DNA of 21,286 bases. Source: a virus. Position numbers and translations under genes: made by a program. This document shows positions 1 to 5,911 of this stretch, in pieces (the first letter of the stretch is position 1; every line of letters starts with the position of its first letter). The stretch spans positions 1 through 21,286 of IMG/VR virus record IMGVR_UViG_3300031785_000069; one strand, written 5' to 3'. The notes below the pieces were generated by a model. That model was not told the DNA's origin, did no database searches, and saw only the letters and a program-made list of their open reading frames with translations.

Positions 1-195
1 TGTGCCATTAGCAATACCTTCAAGTTTTTCAGCAAAGATTTTATGGTGGCGACCACAAATAAATCCATCCCACATGTGGTCTATAAATTCTAAAAAATTG
101 GTTTTGCAGATTTCTTGTTTTTTAAGCAAGTCTAATCTTTCTCGTAAAGCTAAAGCTTCTTTAATCTCCGCATCTGATAAATGGTTGAAACTCAT
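1..195 (-). CDS. terL: Terminase large subunit, N-terminal part (gene runs off the left edge)
   Basis: This is the ATP-driven DNA-packaging motor of the phage head. Only the first 65 codons are in the window. Residues 34-51 carry the pattern FLEFIDHMW followed by GRHHKI and an IANG stretch, the typical N-terminal signature that precedes the Walker A region in many phage large terminases; the ATPase and nuclease domains lie outside. The ATG at 195 overlaps the TGA of the upstream 728-aa gene as ATGA, which implies translational coupling. It is the last visible gene of the minus-strand structural operon. The family call rests on this short conserved segment, so it is good but not certain. Confidence 0.82.
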   Translation of the reverse strand, partial: MSFNHLSDAEIKEALALRERLDLLKKQEICKTNFLEFIDHMWDGFICGRHHKIFAEKLEGIANGT

Positions 196-2378
196 ACAGT
201 TTTTATTTCGCCATCTTTAGTGTAATCGTAAGCTACTCCCAAATTATCTAGTTTTCTTTCAATTTCATCTAGCTCATCAAAACCTTTACCTTTGCTTAAT
301 CTTAAATCTGTAGTTTGAACTAACCCACCATTTCTATAACTTGGAATGCCACTTCTGGCAAAAATCTCTCTTAACTTGTCGTCTATTTTGACAAAGTTGC
401 CTTCGTGAAAAAGGTCAACAGTAGCAAAAGCATCAGTTCTTGGAGGTTTGGGGACTTTTAAAATATATTCTTTAGGATCTAAACCTAAGTCTTTAAATAT
501 TCTGGTAAGCATTTGCGGTATTTTTTCATCATAAAGCTTCATAGCATTTTTGTTTCCACCTGCTTCTTGAGCCATTTGATTACCGTTATCTATTCGCATG
601 ACATCATAACCTTCATCAATAGCTTCAGCTAAATTTCTTCTTAGCATAGGTTCCATATACTCAGTTGAAAATCCTTTATTACCACCACCCTCATCAAAAG
701 GACTTCTAGTAAGTCTGTCTGTTTTAGGCCTAGCAGTTCTTACTTTGGTAAAAATCATATCTGAAGGCTCACTACCTCTAATAAATTGCGGAGCACCTAA
801 TTCGCCCCTAATAAATTTTAAAGTCGAATCTACTCTGCCTTTTTTCAAATCTGTACTTGTTATAATTCTTGGTACTTCATCTAATCTTGATTGATTGTAA
901 AAGGCTTCTCGCAAGTATCTGTTGAAGTTTTCTTTTTGCCCTGGCTTTCTCATATCAGAAGCCTTAGGTAATCCAAAGGTTAATTCAAAGTTTTCATTTT
1001 TTTCAAAAAGCTTATTAGCAATTTTATTTATATCTTCCTCCATAACCTTTATGTCGTTTTTAATTCTTTTCTTTTCAGCAGCATCCAACTTTTCAGTTTT
1101 TAATTTATTTTTGTATTGCTTTACAGTTGCTTGAAGTAAGCCTGCTTGATTAATTTCTTGACCGTATTGCTTTATAAAATTTGGAATATCGGCTTCCGCA
1201 AATTCTTTTTTAGAAAAAAACTTTTCTCCACGACCTAATCTATCAGCCAATCTGTCAGCATAATCAGATTGTAGCCTATGTAAGTGATAAACTTTTTTAC
1301 CGCCTCTTAGCCAATCAGGAGCAGTTGGTATTTGCCCTAAGCCTCTGACCCCTACTGCCATTCCTGTATTTCTTGGAGCTGCATCAAAATCGTAAATGTA
1401 TTTAGATACATCATCAAAACCTAATTGCATTAAAGAGTTTTTAATATCTTTATCTTTTTTGAAGTAATGTTTTAAATCTTCAGCTTCTCTCAAAACATTA
1501 TTGTTTTTCATGTCTTGATGTACATGCAATCTTTGAGTTGGCTTTTGAATAAAATTTGTTGGCTGTCTATTTTCATTAAGAATATATCTAAGTCTTTCTG
1601 TAGTTAACCTAGGCATGTGTTTGCTCTGAATTTTTTCAATAGAATATTTATTGGTTCTGGCTCTAATGTAATCATCAAAGTCGTCAAGATTTACTTTTGC
1701 CTGACCAGTACCAAACTTAGCAACAAGACTTGGATGTAATTCCCCATAAGAGTCTATAACTTCAGAACTTCTTAATTCAGTATTATCAATCCCCTTACCT
1801 CTTAAACTTTTTATCAATAAAGAAAGTTTCATGTTGGTTGGTAAATTTTGACCTACTTCATTTCTTATGGTTCTTCTAATTTTTGAAACAGTTAAATCGT
1901 CATTAACTAAATCGGAAAAAGGTTTTTCGTTAATGTTGGTAATGACTTCTTCTGGTTCTTTCAAACCTGCATCAATTTCAGTACCTGTTTTTTTTGTTTT
2001 TTTGGTAGAAATTTTTTCGACTTCCTCAACATTTTCTCGTATGGGGGCAGGCAGAATTTCTTTTTCTTCAGGTATAAGTTTGCCAGCTTTTCTGGCTCTA
2101 AGGAACCTTAGCAAAGGAACAAAACTAATCAGACCTAAGCCAGCTAAAGCACCATAACCAAGAGCTCCTAAAGTATCACCTTCTTGGACATTCTCTTTTG
2201 CTCTTGTGGAAAACTCAGCTACTTCATAAGCTGTTAGGACATCTCCAACACCAGGGGAGACACTTATGGCTATTTGATCTAAAACAGGTAGTTCTTCAAA
2301 TTGTTTGTAGGCATCACGAACTTTGCCTTCACCTATAAGGCTAGATATTTGACTCGCTATTTCTGAACGACTGGCCAT
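192..2378 (-). CDS. Large polyvalent / putative ejection (internal virion) protein, 728 aa
   Basis: A long phage protein with no enzymatic motif that I recognise. Residues 30-60 carry an SPGVGDVLTAYE stretch and residues about 70-93 a Gly/Ala-rich hydrophobic segment that could span or insert into a membrane. This N-terminal layout is common in large polyvalent proteins of marine phages. The middle is lysine-rich and charged with coiled-coil character (about 400-460). The C-terminal third has a YDEKIPQML segment, a VDLF...IDDKLREI segment and a GIPSYRNGG ending, resembling the C-terminal repeat of phage polyvalent proteins that are packaged and injected with DNA. It sits just before terL and shares four bases with it, so a virion role is likely. 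The exact function is not shown by sequence. Confidence 0.6.
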   Translation of the reverse strand: MASRSEIASQISSLIGEGKVRDAYKQFEELPVLDQIAISVSPGVGDVLTAYEVAEFSTRAKENVQEGDTLGALGYGALAGLGLISFVPLLRFLRARKAGKLIPEEKEILPAPIRENVEEVEKISTKKTKKTGTEIDAGLKEPEEVITNINEKPFSDLVNDDLTVSKIRRTIRNEVGQNLPTNMKLSLLIKSLRGKGIDNTELRSSEVIDSYGELHPSLVAKFGTGQAKVNLDDFDDYIRARTNKYSIEKIQSKHMPRLTTERLRYILNENRQPTNFIQKPTQRLHVHQDMKNNNVLREAEDLKHYFKKDKDIKNSLMQLGFDDVSKYIYDFDAAPRNTGMAVGVRGLGQIPTAPDWLRGGKKVYHLHRLQSDYADRLADRLGRGEKFFSKKEFAEADIPNFIKQYGQEINQAGLLQATVKQYKNKLKTEKLDAAEKKRIKNDIKVMEEDINKIANKLFEKNENFELTFGLPKASDMRKPGQKENFNRYLREAFYNQSRLDEVPRIITSTDLKKGRVDSTLKFIRGELGAPQFIRGSEPSDMIFTKVRTARPKTDRLTRSPFDEGGGNKGFSTEYMEPMLRRNLAEAIDEGYDVMRIDNGNQMAQEAGGNKNAMKLYDEKIPQMLTRIFKDLGLDPKEYILKVPKPPRTDAFATVDLFHEGNFVKIDDKLREIFARSGIPSYRNGGLVQTTDLRLSKGKGFDELDEIERKLDNLGVAYDYTKDGEIKTV

Positions 2379-2385
2379 TTGTCAT

Positions 2386-3120
2386 TTACTTACCTGCCAT
2401 TTCATAAGCATATCTTTCTGCAGGGGATATTTTAGCCCCTTGTCTTTCAAGATCCTCTATAAATGGCGAAGTATAATCTGACTCAGGTATTTTGAAAGGA
2501 TTTTTTGGAGCTTTTGATCGCAGTAGTGCATAAGACGCTGGCTCCCCCATTTCAAATAATTTTCTTGCGGTTAATCCGCCTATACCTTCAGATGGTTGAA
2601 ATCTTTGAGGCGGAGGACTTGGAGCAAAAGGCATTTCTGGAGCCATTTCAGGTTGTGGTCTTATAATGGTTTCAGGTAAGAAATCCTCTTCTGTTTGGCG
2701 AGAAGGCACAAAACCTCTATCTAGTAAAATCTCCCTAAGCTTTGCATAACTTATGCTTGGATTCATTTTTTGGAATACTGGATATAAAGCTTCGGTAGCT
2801 TGTTCTAAGTTATTAGTAATAGTTCTCATGCTGTCAATATAATCCAATAACTCTACATTAACTCTAGGGTTGCCAAAATAATATTGTAAAAATTCTTTAA
2901 GGGAACCTATTCCGCTAGATATTCTATCGCCAATATTCCCTAACCTACTACGACCATACATTAATGGCCCAATTCCTTCAGGAGTTACTACAACTTCATC
3001 TTCAGAATCCAAGAATATCCCACGATTTCGTGGGGTACCTTCAACAGTTACATCAAGAATATCTGGTAATTTTCCCTTAACTACGGTTTCTAGAAGTTCT
3101 CTGTCTAAATCGGTTGCCAT
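2386..3120 (-). CDS. Hypothetical structural-operon protein, 244 aa
   Basis: I do not recognise a family. The protein is acidic to neutral. Residues about 60-130 look mostly helical, a proline-rich linker lies around 145-175 (with PSPPP), and an alanine/lysine-containing C-terminal tail follows. It lies between a 100-aa Met/Glu-rich protein and the 728-aa polyvalent protein on the same strand. Its ATG overlaps the TAA of the upstream gene as TAATG, and its own stop is eight bases from the next start, so the three genes are almost certainly one operon with terL. A virion or assembly role is inferred only from that context. Confidence 0.7.
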   Translation of the reverse strand: MATDLDRELLETVVKGKLPDILDVTVEGTPRNRGIFLDSEDEVVVTPEGIGPLMYGRSRLGNIGDRISSGIGSLKEFLQYYFGNPRVNVELLDYIDSMRTITNNLEQATEALYPVFQKMNPSISYAKLREILLDRGFVPSRQTEEDFLPETIIRPQPEMAPEMPFAPSPPPQRFQPSEGIGGLTARKLFEMGEPASYALLRSKAPKNPFKIPESDYTSPFIEDLERQGAKISPAERYAYEMAGK

Positions 3121-3422
3121 TACATTAATTCATCAAGTTGTGATTGAATTTGGTTCTGAGCACCCATTTCCATTTCAGGTGCACCACTTGTCATACTACC
3201 TGGATTTCTTAATGCTTGATCAGCCATTAAAACTTCTTCCAAAGTAATTCCAAATTCACTTAAAAATTGATTTATTTCTTCGTCTGACATGCCTGCTTGT
3301 CTCATTTCTGCAATCATGTTTAAAAGTTCGCCCATAGCTGCTTGAGCTTCTTCCATTTCTTGACTAGATAAAGTTTCTATCTGTTCATTCATAGCCATTG
3401 GGTCATTCATCATCTGTTCCAT
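3120..3422 (-). CDS. Small Met/Glu/Gln-rich hypothetical protein, 100 aa
   Basis: An acidic, low-complexity-like helical protein with very many Met, Glu and Gln residues. It contains a MSDEEINQFLSEFGITLEEV segment resembling a short EF-hand-like or helical-hairpin pattern, without a convincing metal-binding loop. Short proteins of this composition occur next to portal, scaffold or polyvalent genes in marine phages, but I cannot name a family. It is the first gene of the minus-strand structural operon. A GGAG ribosome binding site lies about six bases upstream of the ATG, a 10-bp hairpin lies just upstream of that site, and a sigma70-like promoter lies at 3515-3542. Confidence 0.65.
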   Translation of the reverse strand: MEQMMNDPMAMNEQIETLSSQEMEEAQAAMGELLNMIAEMRQAGMSDEEINQFLSEFGITLEEVLMADQALRNPGSMTSGAPEMEMGAQNQIQSQLDELM

Positions 3423-3439
3423 ATCTATACTCCGTAGTG

Positions 3440-3493
3440 AGCAGGCTCAAACAAATCTAGAGGAGAAGAGTTTAATAGAAGTCTGAACCTGCT
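3440..3493 (-). promoter_or_regulatory. Leader hairpin upstream of the structural operon
   Basis: Bases 3440-3449 and 3484-3493 form a 10-bp inverted repeat (one G-U on the minus transcript) with a 34-nt loop. It lies in the leader of the 3120-3422 gene. The base of the stem is about eight bases from the GGAG ribosome binding site. The loop is pyrimidine-rich and includes CTTCTCCTC, which could pair with a GGAG site. A translational or transcript-stability role is inferred. Confidence 0.45.
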
Positions 3494-3514
3494 ACTTATG
3501 CCATACATGAGCAT

Positions 3515-3542
3515 AATATAACCTAAAAATAGTAATTGTTAA
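3515..3542 (-). promoter_or_regulatory. Sigma70-like promoter of the structural operon, weak -35
   Basis: On the minus strand, TTAACA (3542-3537), a 16-bp spacer and TATATT (3520-3515). The block TTAACAATTACTATT resembles the TTGACAAWTAGTAAAC block found in the other minus-strand promoters of this window. It would drive the 100-aa, 244-aa, 728-aa and terL genes. Confidence 0.45.
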
Positions 3543-3558
3543 AATGATTGTTATTGTT

Positions 3559-3657
3559 TGTGTGTATTATTGTGCTATTAACTAATTATTTGTGTTACCC
3601 CATTTATGGGGGGTCGGGTCAAAATTTCCCGATTTGCCCACATCTTTCCCGACCCGA
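3559..3657 (+). repeat. Modular intergenic element H (divergent copy)
   Basis: A member of the dispersed element family described in the findings. It reads TGTGTGTAT (3559-3567), a CCCCAT/ATGGGG hairpin (3598-3611), and CCCGAC-type motifs at 3613-3618 (as GTCGGG), 3628-3631 (partial), 3648-3653 and 3652-3657. The 3614-3620 and 3651-3657 heptamers are perfect inverted repeats. It lacks the GATC palindrome of the other copies. It lies downstream of the minus-strand gene 3721-3963 and its terminator. Confidence 0.5.
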
Positions 3658-3666
3658 TAGAGTCCC

Positions 3667-3699
3667 AAAAAAAAAGAGCCGAGCATTTCTGCTCGACTC
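3667..3699 (-). terminator. Rho-independent terminator
   Basis: On the minus strand a 10-bp stem (3699-3690 with 3685-3676, one G-U pair) closes a four-base GAAA loop and is followed directly by nine T residues (3675-3667). It lies about 20 bases downstream of the stop of the 80-aa gene 3721-3963. It is the clearest intrinsic terminator in the window. Confidence 0.9.
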
Positions 3700-3720
3700 T
3701 TCCAACTAGGGAGAATTGTT

Positions 3721-3963
3721 CTAGCTGTCTAAATCATTCTCTAGTCTAGGATTTTCAACTTGACCATTTATAATCGTGTTGCCTTCCCTTCTTATGCTCT
3801 CCTCATTCATGTTAACAATTCGTTCCATGTCGATAGTATCGAACTCAGCATTAACAATGTAAGGTGTGCCATTTATCACTAAGCTAAAAGCTTGATACTC
3901 AATAAAATTACATTCAGCACCATTCTCCAACTCTACTTTTATTAATAGTTTTTTAACTCTCAT
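3721..3963 (-). CDS. Hypothetical small protein, 80 aa
   Basis: No family recognised. The first half looks like alternating beta strands (MRVKKLLIKVELENG, then a YQAFSLVINGTPYIV segment); the second half is acidic and probably helical or disordered. The gene is a single-gene cassette: a good sigma70-like promoter lies at 3995-4023, an AGGAG-like site (AAGGAG) precedes the ATG, and a strong terminator follows at 3667-3699. This isolated arrangement suggests a self-contained accessory gene of the kind phages use against the host, but that is inference from layout alone. Confidence 0.75.
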   Translation of the reverse strand: MRVKKLLIKVELENGAECNFIEYQAFSLVINGTPYIVNAEFDTIDMERIVNMNEESIRREGNTIINGQVENPRLENDLDS

Positions 3964-3994
3964 AATGTCTCCTTAATTGATTAGTTAAGAATTC

Positions 3995-4023
3995 ATAATA
4001 GGTTATTGTTTACTATTTGTCAA
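3995..4023 (-). promoter_or_regulatory. Sigma70-like promoter with putative operator
   Basis: On the minus strand, consensus TTGACA (4023-4018), a 17-bp spacer and TATTAT (4000-3995). The spacer begins AATAGTAAAC, the block shared with other promoters here. It drives the gene at 3721-3963 and starts just after the stop of the preceding gene at 4030. Confidence 0.75.
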
Positions 4024-4029
4024 CTCCAT

Positions 4030-4419
4030 TTAAGAAAATATTTTAAATGTTGGTGGCACTAAATAATCTTCAGTCCTAACCAAATCGTCAGCAAATGAAA
4101 TTCTTTCTCTGTACCAAGCCAAGCTCATTTGAGGGCTAATGCTCTCGCCATTCAGATCACTCCCGATTATAAGACCATTCCCAAACAAGTTCCGACTATC
4201 AAGATGGTCAAAAGTAAACATGTAATTTTTCGGCACAAGCAGACCTTCATCATCAACGAAGATGCAATCGTTAGTGCCTCTCACTCTGACAGTATCAAAG
4301 GTGCTACACCTTTTGACATCTGTATGTAGATACTTGTAGATGTCTTTGTAGTTCATGTCGCCATCAAGCTCCTTCTGAAATATCCCTTTTAGATTTGGGT
4401 CGATTATAAATACTTTCAT
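4030..4419 (-). CDS. Hypothetical protein, 129 aa
   Basis: No family recognised. It is a mixed alpha/beta, mildly acidic protein whose N terminus reads MKVFIIDPNLKG, followed by an acidic helix and a VRVRGTNDCIFVDDEGLL strand pair. The latter resembles the small DUF3846-like phage proteins that begin with a beta strand and contain a conserved ND.I.VDDEGLL segment before a F..... asparagine/glycine-rich tail; this resemblance is from memory and unproven. It is the third gene of a minus-strand cassette whose promoter is at 4861-4889. A GGGGAG ribosome binding site lies upstream, and the ATG shares one base with the TAA of the 48-aa gene before it. Confidence 0.75.
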   Translation of the reverse strand: MKVFIIDPNLKGIFQKELDGDMNYKDIYKYLHTDVKRCSTFDTVRVRGTNDCIFVDDEGLLVPKNYMFTFDHLDSRNLFGNGLIIGSDLNGESISPQMSLAWYRERISFADDLVRTEDYLVPPTFKIFS

Positions 4420-4565
4420 TACTTCTCCCCTTCTTTTTTTCTTGCTTCTTCTATTACTTTTTTATTATTAGGATTGTAATCAACTAACAAATTTTCTATA
4501 GCTTTGTTTTTGACTGCCATTTTCAATAATGTCTTTTCATAATATTTATCAAAATCTTCACTCAC
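4419..4565 (-). CDS. Hypothetical small protein with GTG start, 48 aa
   Basis: A short lysine- and glutamate-rich protein that looks wholly helical (MSEDFDKYYEKTLL at the start, ending in a KKEGEK tail). The GTG start at 4565 is supported by a GGAGGAAAG ribosome binding site at the right distance and by the GTGA overlap with the stop of the upstream 88-aa gene. Its stop overlaps the next ATG as TAATG. The tight stop/start overlaps on both sides make it a real, translationally coupled gene despite its size. Function unknown. Confidence 0.65.
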   Translation of the reverse strand: MSEDFDKYYEKTLLKMAVKNKAIENLLVDYNPNNKKVIEEARKKEGEK

Positions 4566-4828
4566 TTTCTTTCCTCCATTAGTTCTTCAGCTCTCTCGCC
4601 TTCTGCCCTAAGCTCTTTTTCTCTTTCGATTATTAGCTCAAATATCCTAGACTCAGCTTTTAGTTTTCTTTCCATTAGTGTTTCTATTTCATCACTAAGT
4701 CTTTCTGATATTTCTCTGTAAGATTGATAGAGCTGTTCCATTCTATCGTCTCCACCTAATTTTCTGAGTCTTTCAGTAATAATATCGAAAGCTTCATTTC
4801 TTAATTTTCTATGGTTTTTTTCAGTCAT
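4562..4828 (-). CDS. Coiled-coil hypothetical protein, 88 aa
   Basis: Almost the whole protein is charged and predicted by eye to be a long helix or coiled coil: Lys/Arg-rich at the start (MTEKNHRKLRNEA), then Glu/Leu/Arg heptad-like repeats to the end (IEREKELRAEGERAEEL). No catalytic motif is seen. It is the first gene of a three-gene minus-strand cassette driven by the strongest promoter in the window (4861-4889), with a GGAG-type site upstream of the ATG. A role as a host-directed small protein or structural oligomer is possible; neither is shown. Confidence 0.7.
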   Translation of the reverse strand: MTEKNHRKLRNEAFDIITERLRKLGGDDRMEQLYQSYREISERLSDEIETLMERKLKAESRIFELIIEREKELRAEGERAEELMEERK

Positions 4829-4854
4829 AATATCTCCTCTTTTATTGATTGAAT

Positions 4855-4889
4855 GTAAACATTATAACAGACTGTTTACTAATTGTCAA
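4855..4889 (-). promoter_or_regulatory. Perfect-consensus sigma70 promoter overlapping an inverted-repeat operator
   Basis: On the minus strand, TTGACA (4889-4884), exactly 17 bp, then TATAAT (4866-4861): the full bacterial consensus. The hexamers GTAAAC (spacer, plus-strand 4874-4879 as GTTTAC) and GTTTAC (just past the -10, plus-strand 4855-4860 as GTAAAC) are inverted copies flanking the -10 box, a classic repressor operator layout. It drives the three genes 4828-4030. Confidence 0.88.
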
Positions 4890-4931
4890 CCCCCTATTTT
4901 TAACAGCTCAATCAACCATATCGCAACATGA

Positions 4932-5040
4932 TGTGCCAGAGATCTCCACTGGCCAGGCAGGATCCCAACTATGTGTGTTTTATATAAATTTTTTTGCTTC
5001 AGCTCACAGGAGGCCGTGGACAGAAAACCCGACTACCGAC
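4932..5040 (+). repeat. Modular intergenic element A
   Basis: Parts in order: TGTGCCA (4932), palindrome GAGATCTC (4939-4946), TGGCCA (4950-4955), GGATCC (4959-4964), TGTGTGTTTTATATAAA (4972-4988), then two CCGAC motifs (5029-5033 and 5036-5040) followed by AGTCGCC. Element B repeats the same order with TGTGCCA and TGGCCA 10-11 bases apart, so the two are clearly homologous. It is visibly GC-richer than neighbouring genes. No gene is supported in it. Confidence 0.65.
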
Positions 5041-5062
5041 TTCAGTCGCCCAATAAGCGAAA

Positions 5063-5100
5063 CCCCCTAGGTAATCGACAACCTAAGGGGCTTCTTTTTT
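5063..5100 (+). terminator. Plus-strand intrinsic terminator without an obvious gene
   Basis: Bases 5063-5072 pair with 5081-5090 (9 of 10 pairs, one C-A mismatch) around an 8-nt loop, followed by CTTCTTTTTT to 5100. On the minus strand only three T residues follow, so the orientation is plus. The nearest plus-strand sequence is element A, not a convincing coding gene, so the element itself may be transcribed. Confidence 0.65.
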
Positions 5101-5145
5101 GGGACATTATGACCAAGAATAGCAAAAGCTATTATTGACCAACAA

Positions 5146-5173
5146 ATATTAGCAAAGTTCTACTATTTGTCAA
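5146..5173 (-). promoter_or_regulatory. Sigma70-like promoter inside a truncated cassette
   Basis: On the minus strand, TTGACA (5173-5168), a 16-bp spacer starting AATAGTAGAAC, then TAATAT (5151-5146). The -35 hexamer lies inside the six-codon ORF at 5163-5183. No gene follows before element A; a perfect 6-bp hairpin AATAGC-AAAA-GCTATT occurs at 5119-5134 in the predicted transcript. Confidence 0.6.
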
Positions 5174-5183
5174 GTTTCTTCAT
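5163..5183 (-). other. Six-codon leader ORF (MKKLDK) with strong ribosome binding site
   Basis: ATG at 5183 with AGGAG at 5194-5190, spacing six bases, then five more codons and TAG at 5165-5163. The last codons are the TTGACA -35 box and AATAG block of the promoter at 5146-5173. It is either a leader peptide behind the structured RNA at 5214-5290 or the start of a gene whose body was removed when the next promoter was joined to it. Confidence 0.4.
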
Positions 5184-5213
5184 TATATTCTCCTAAATAG
5201 TTATTTAATTTTC

Positions 5214-5290
5214 ACTAAGGCACTCCTTAGCAGTATCAACGTTCCACTAGGTGTACTGCCAGCCTAGCTTACCTTTCGAAGTGCCTTAGC
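5214..5290 (-). ncRNA. Candidate structured RNA: closing stem around an H-type pseudoknot
   Basis: On the minus strand, 5289-5280 pairs perfectly with 5224-5215 (10 bp, plus a G-U at 5290/5214). Inside, GCTAGG (5268-5263) pairs with CCTAGT (5251-5246), and GGCAGTA (5260-5254) pairs with TACTGCT (5235-5229). These two helices interleave, giving an H-type pseudoknot of 6 and 7 bp with linkers of 2, 2 and 10 nt, which are sterically sensible lengths. An exclusive alternative also exists: 5230-5225 with 5220-5215 (6 bp, 4-nt loop), which would break the closing stem. A promoter at 5300-5327 predicts a start within a few bases of the closing stem, and a ribosome binding site with a tiny ORF follows at 5194-5163. 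I do not recognise a known riboswitch or ribozyme class. It could be a regulatory leader, a stable small RNA, or a DNA-level structure. Confidence 0.55.
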
Positions 5291-5299
5291 TTACCTATT

Positions 5300-5327
5300 A
5301 TTATACTATTAGTAATCAGCAAGTCAA
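5300..5327 (-). promoter_or_regulatory. Sigma70-like promoter of the candidate structured RNA
   Basis: On the minus strand, TTGACT (5327-5322), a 16-bp spacer and consensus TATAAT (5305-5300). The spacer contains the palindrome TACTAATAGTA, matching the TAGTA half-site seen in the other promoters. The predicted start, near 5293, is three or four bases before the closing stem of the structured RNA. Confidence 0.72.
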
Positions 5328-5336
5328 CCCGAAATA

Positions 5337-5438
5337 TGTGCCACAGCATCTAGTGGCCATAGCTCCTACTTGTGTATATATAAAAGCTCCAACCAAATCC
5401 AGAGAAATTGGCCCCCTGGGAAAAGCTCCGACTCCGAC
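5337..5438 (+). repeat. Modular intergenic element B
   Basis: TGTGCCA (5337-5343), TGGCCA (5354-5359), TGTGTATATATAAAA (5371-5385), and CCGAC twice (5428-5432 and 5434-5438) followed by AGTCGCC as in element A. It lacks the GATC palindrome at the position used by A. A near-perfect hairpin (5449-5470) follows it directly. Long open frames on both strands here look like chance. Confidence 0.62.
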
Positions 5439-5499
5439 AGTCGCCAGCAAACCCTTATATATAAAGGTTTCAAGAGAGCATTGATGTCTGCATCACGCA

Positions 5500-5587
5500 G
5501 GATCCAGATCCTTCGGGTATGTGTATATATATGGTTGCACCAAATCCTATATAAAATAAGGGCTGTAGCCCGACACCCGACACCGAC
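5500..5587 (+). repeat. Modular intergenic element C
   Basis: GGATCC (5500-5505) followed by AGATCC, then TGTGTATATATAT (5520-5532), a GGGCT-GT-AGCCC hairpin (5560-5571), and CCGAC three times (5570-5574, 5577-5581 and 5583-5587), the first overlapping the 3' arm of the hairpin. Same order and strand as A, B, D, E and F. Confidence 0.6.
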
Positions 5588-5605
5588 AACAATACCACCC
5601 ACCCC

Positions 5606-5691
5606 CTGGGATCCCAGCGTGTGCTTGTGTTTAGATAATAAAAAAAAGGGAGTGCTTTTACACACTCCCCTTTAAAAGTTCCGACTCCGAC
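5606..5691 (+). repeat. Modular intergenic element D
   Basis: A perfect 12-bp palindrome CTGGGATCCCAG (5606-5617), TTGTGTTTAGATAATA (5625-5640), a GC-rich hairpin (5648-5669) that also serves as a minus-strand terminator, and CCGAC twice (5681-5685 and 5687-5691). It abuts the end of the minus-strand cassette whose last ORF stops at 5694. Confidence 0.6.
5640..5671 (-). terminator. Rho-independent terminator within element D
   Basis: On the minus strand GGGAGTG (5668-5662) pairs with CACTCCC (5654-5648), and the stem is followed by eight T residues (5647-5640). It would end the transcript from the promoter at 6477-6504. Confidence 0.8.
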
Positions 5692-5693
5692 TG

Positions 5694-5756
5694 TTAGCCG
5701 TCAAACATATAAACTAACACTAAGATGCCAAGAACAAGCAGACAACCTAACTCCAT
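5694..5756 (-). CDS. Possible single-pass membrane micropeptide, 20 aa
   Basis: Its ATG overlaps the end of the 54-aa gene by ten bases. The product is almost entirely a hydrophobic helix (MELGCLLVLGILVLVYMFDG, 20 residues) ending in an acidic residue. It has no clear ribosome binding site of its own and would depend on coupling. Two other short membrane ORFs in the same overlapping style occur at 9874 and 12949, which makes it more believable. Chance cannot be excluded at this length. Confidence 0.4.
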   Translation of the reverse strand: MELGCLLVLGILVLVYMFDG

Positions 5757-5911
5757 TGGTCAGTCCAATCTTTGAAGATTTTTGCTGCTTCTTGTCTATC
5801 TAAGTCAAAACTTTCTCTGAGCATTTTTGGAGCTGCAAACATATTCACACCGCCAAACTCACGCATATCGTCTAAGAACTCAAAATACTCTTGATTAGAA
5901 GGCTTACTCAT
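5747..5911 (-). CDS. Hypothetical small protein, 54 aa
   Basis: No family recognised. The product starts MSKPSNQEYFEFLDDMREFGG, continues with a short MFAAPKMLRESF segment and ends in a helix with KIFKDWTDQW. The layout resembles small helical phage proteins of unknown role. The ATG overlaps the TGA of the 121-aa gene as ATGA, and a GGGGG-rich run lies upstream as a ribosome binding site. It is the third gene of the four-ORF minus-strand cassette that begins at 6445 and ends at the terminator in element D. The smooth codon use and perfect coupling support a real gene. Confidence 0.68.
   Translation of the reverse strand: MSKPSNQEYFEFLDDMREFGGVNMFAAPKMLRESFDLDRQEAAKIFKDWTDQWS

Noticed and set aside
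4849-5070. Plus-strand frame of 73 aa and its neighbour at 6498-6695.
   Set aside because: Both start inside or against a minus-strand promoter, overlap the intergenic elements and show no coding-like composition. The terminator at 5063-5100 does not rescue the first as a gene.
5215-5240. Hepatitis-delta-like ribozyme because of a GCTAAGGAG stretch.
   Set aside because: The required first stem, which should begin at the cleavage site and pair after the third helix, cannot be formed by the flanking sequence.
5214-5290. tRNA, since the span is about 75 nt with a closing stem.
   Set aside because: No anticodon arm or T-loop signature (GTTCRANNC) is in the right place on either strand, and the closing stem is 10 bp instead of 7.
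5262-5296. Short direct repeat GCCTAGCTTACCT / GCCTTAGCTTACCT as a phage attachment site.
   Set aside because: No integrase is visible in the window, and the repeat is explained by the two arms of the structured RNA.
5366-5675. Long open frames on both strands (99 aa minus, 101 aa plus).
   Set aside because: They overlap fully, run through the B, C and D intergenic elements, have Cys/His/Trp/Arg-rich composition unlike neighbouring proteins, and no ribosome binding site fits either start. I read this stretch as non-coding.
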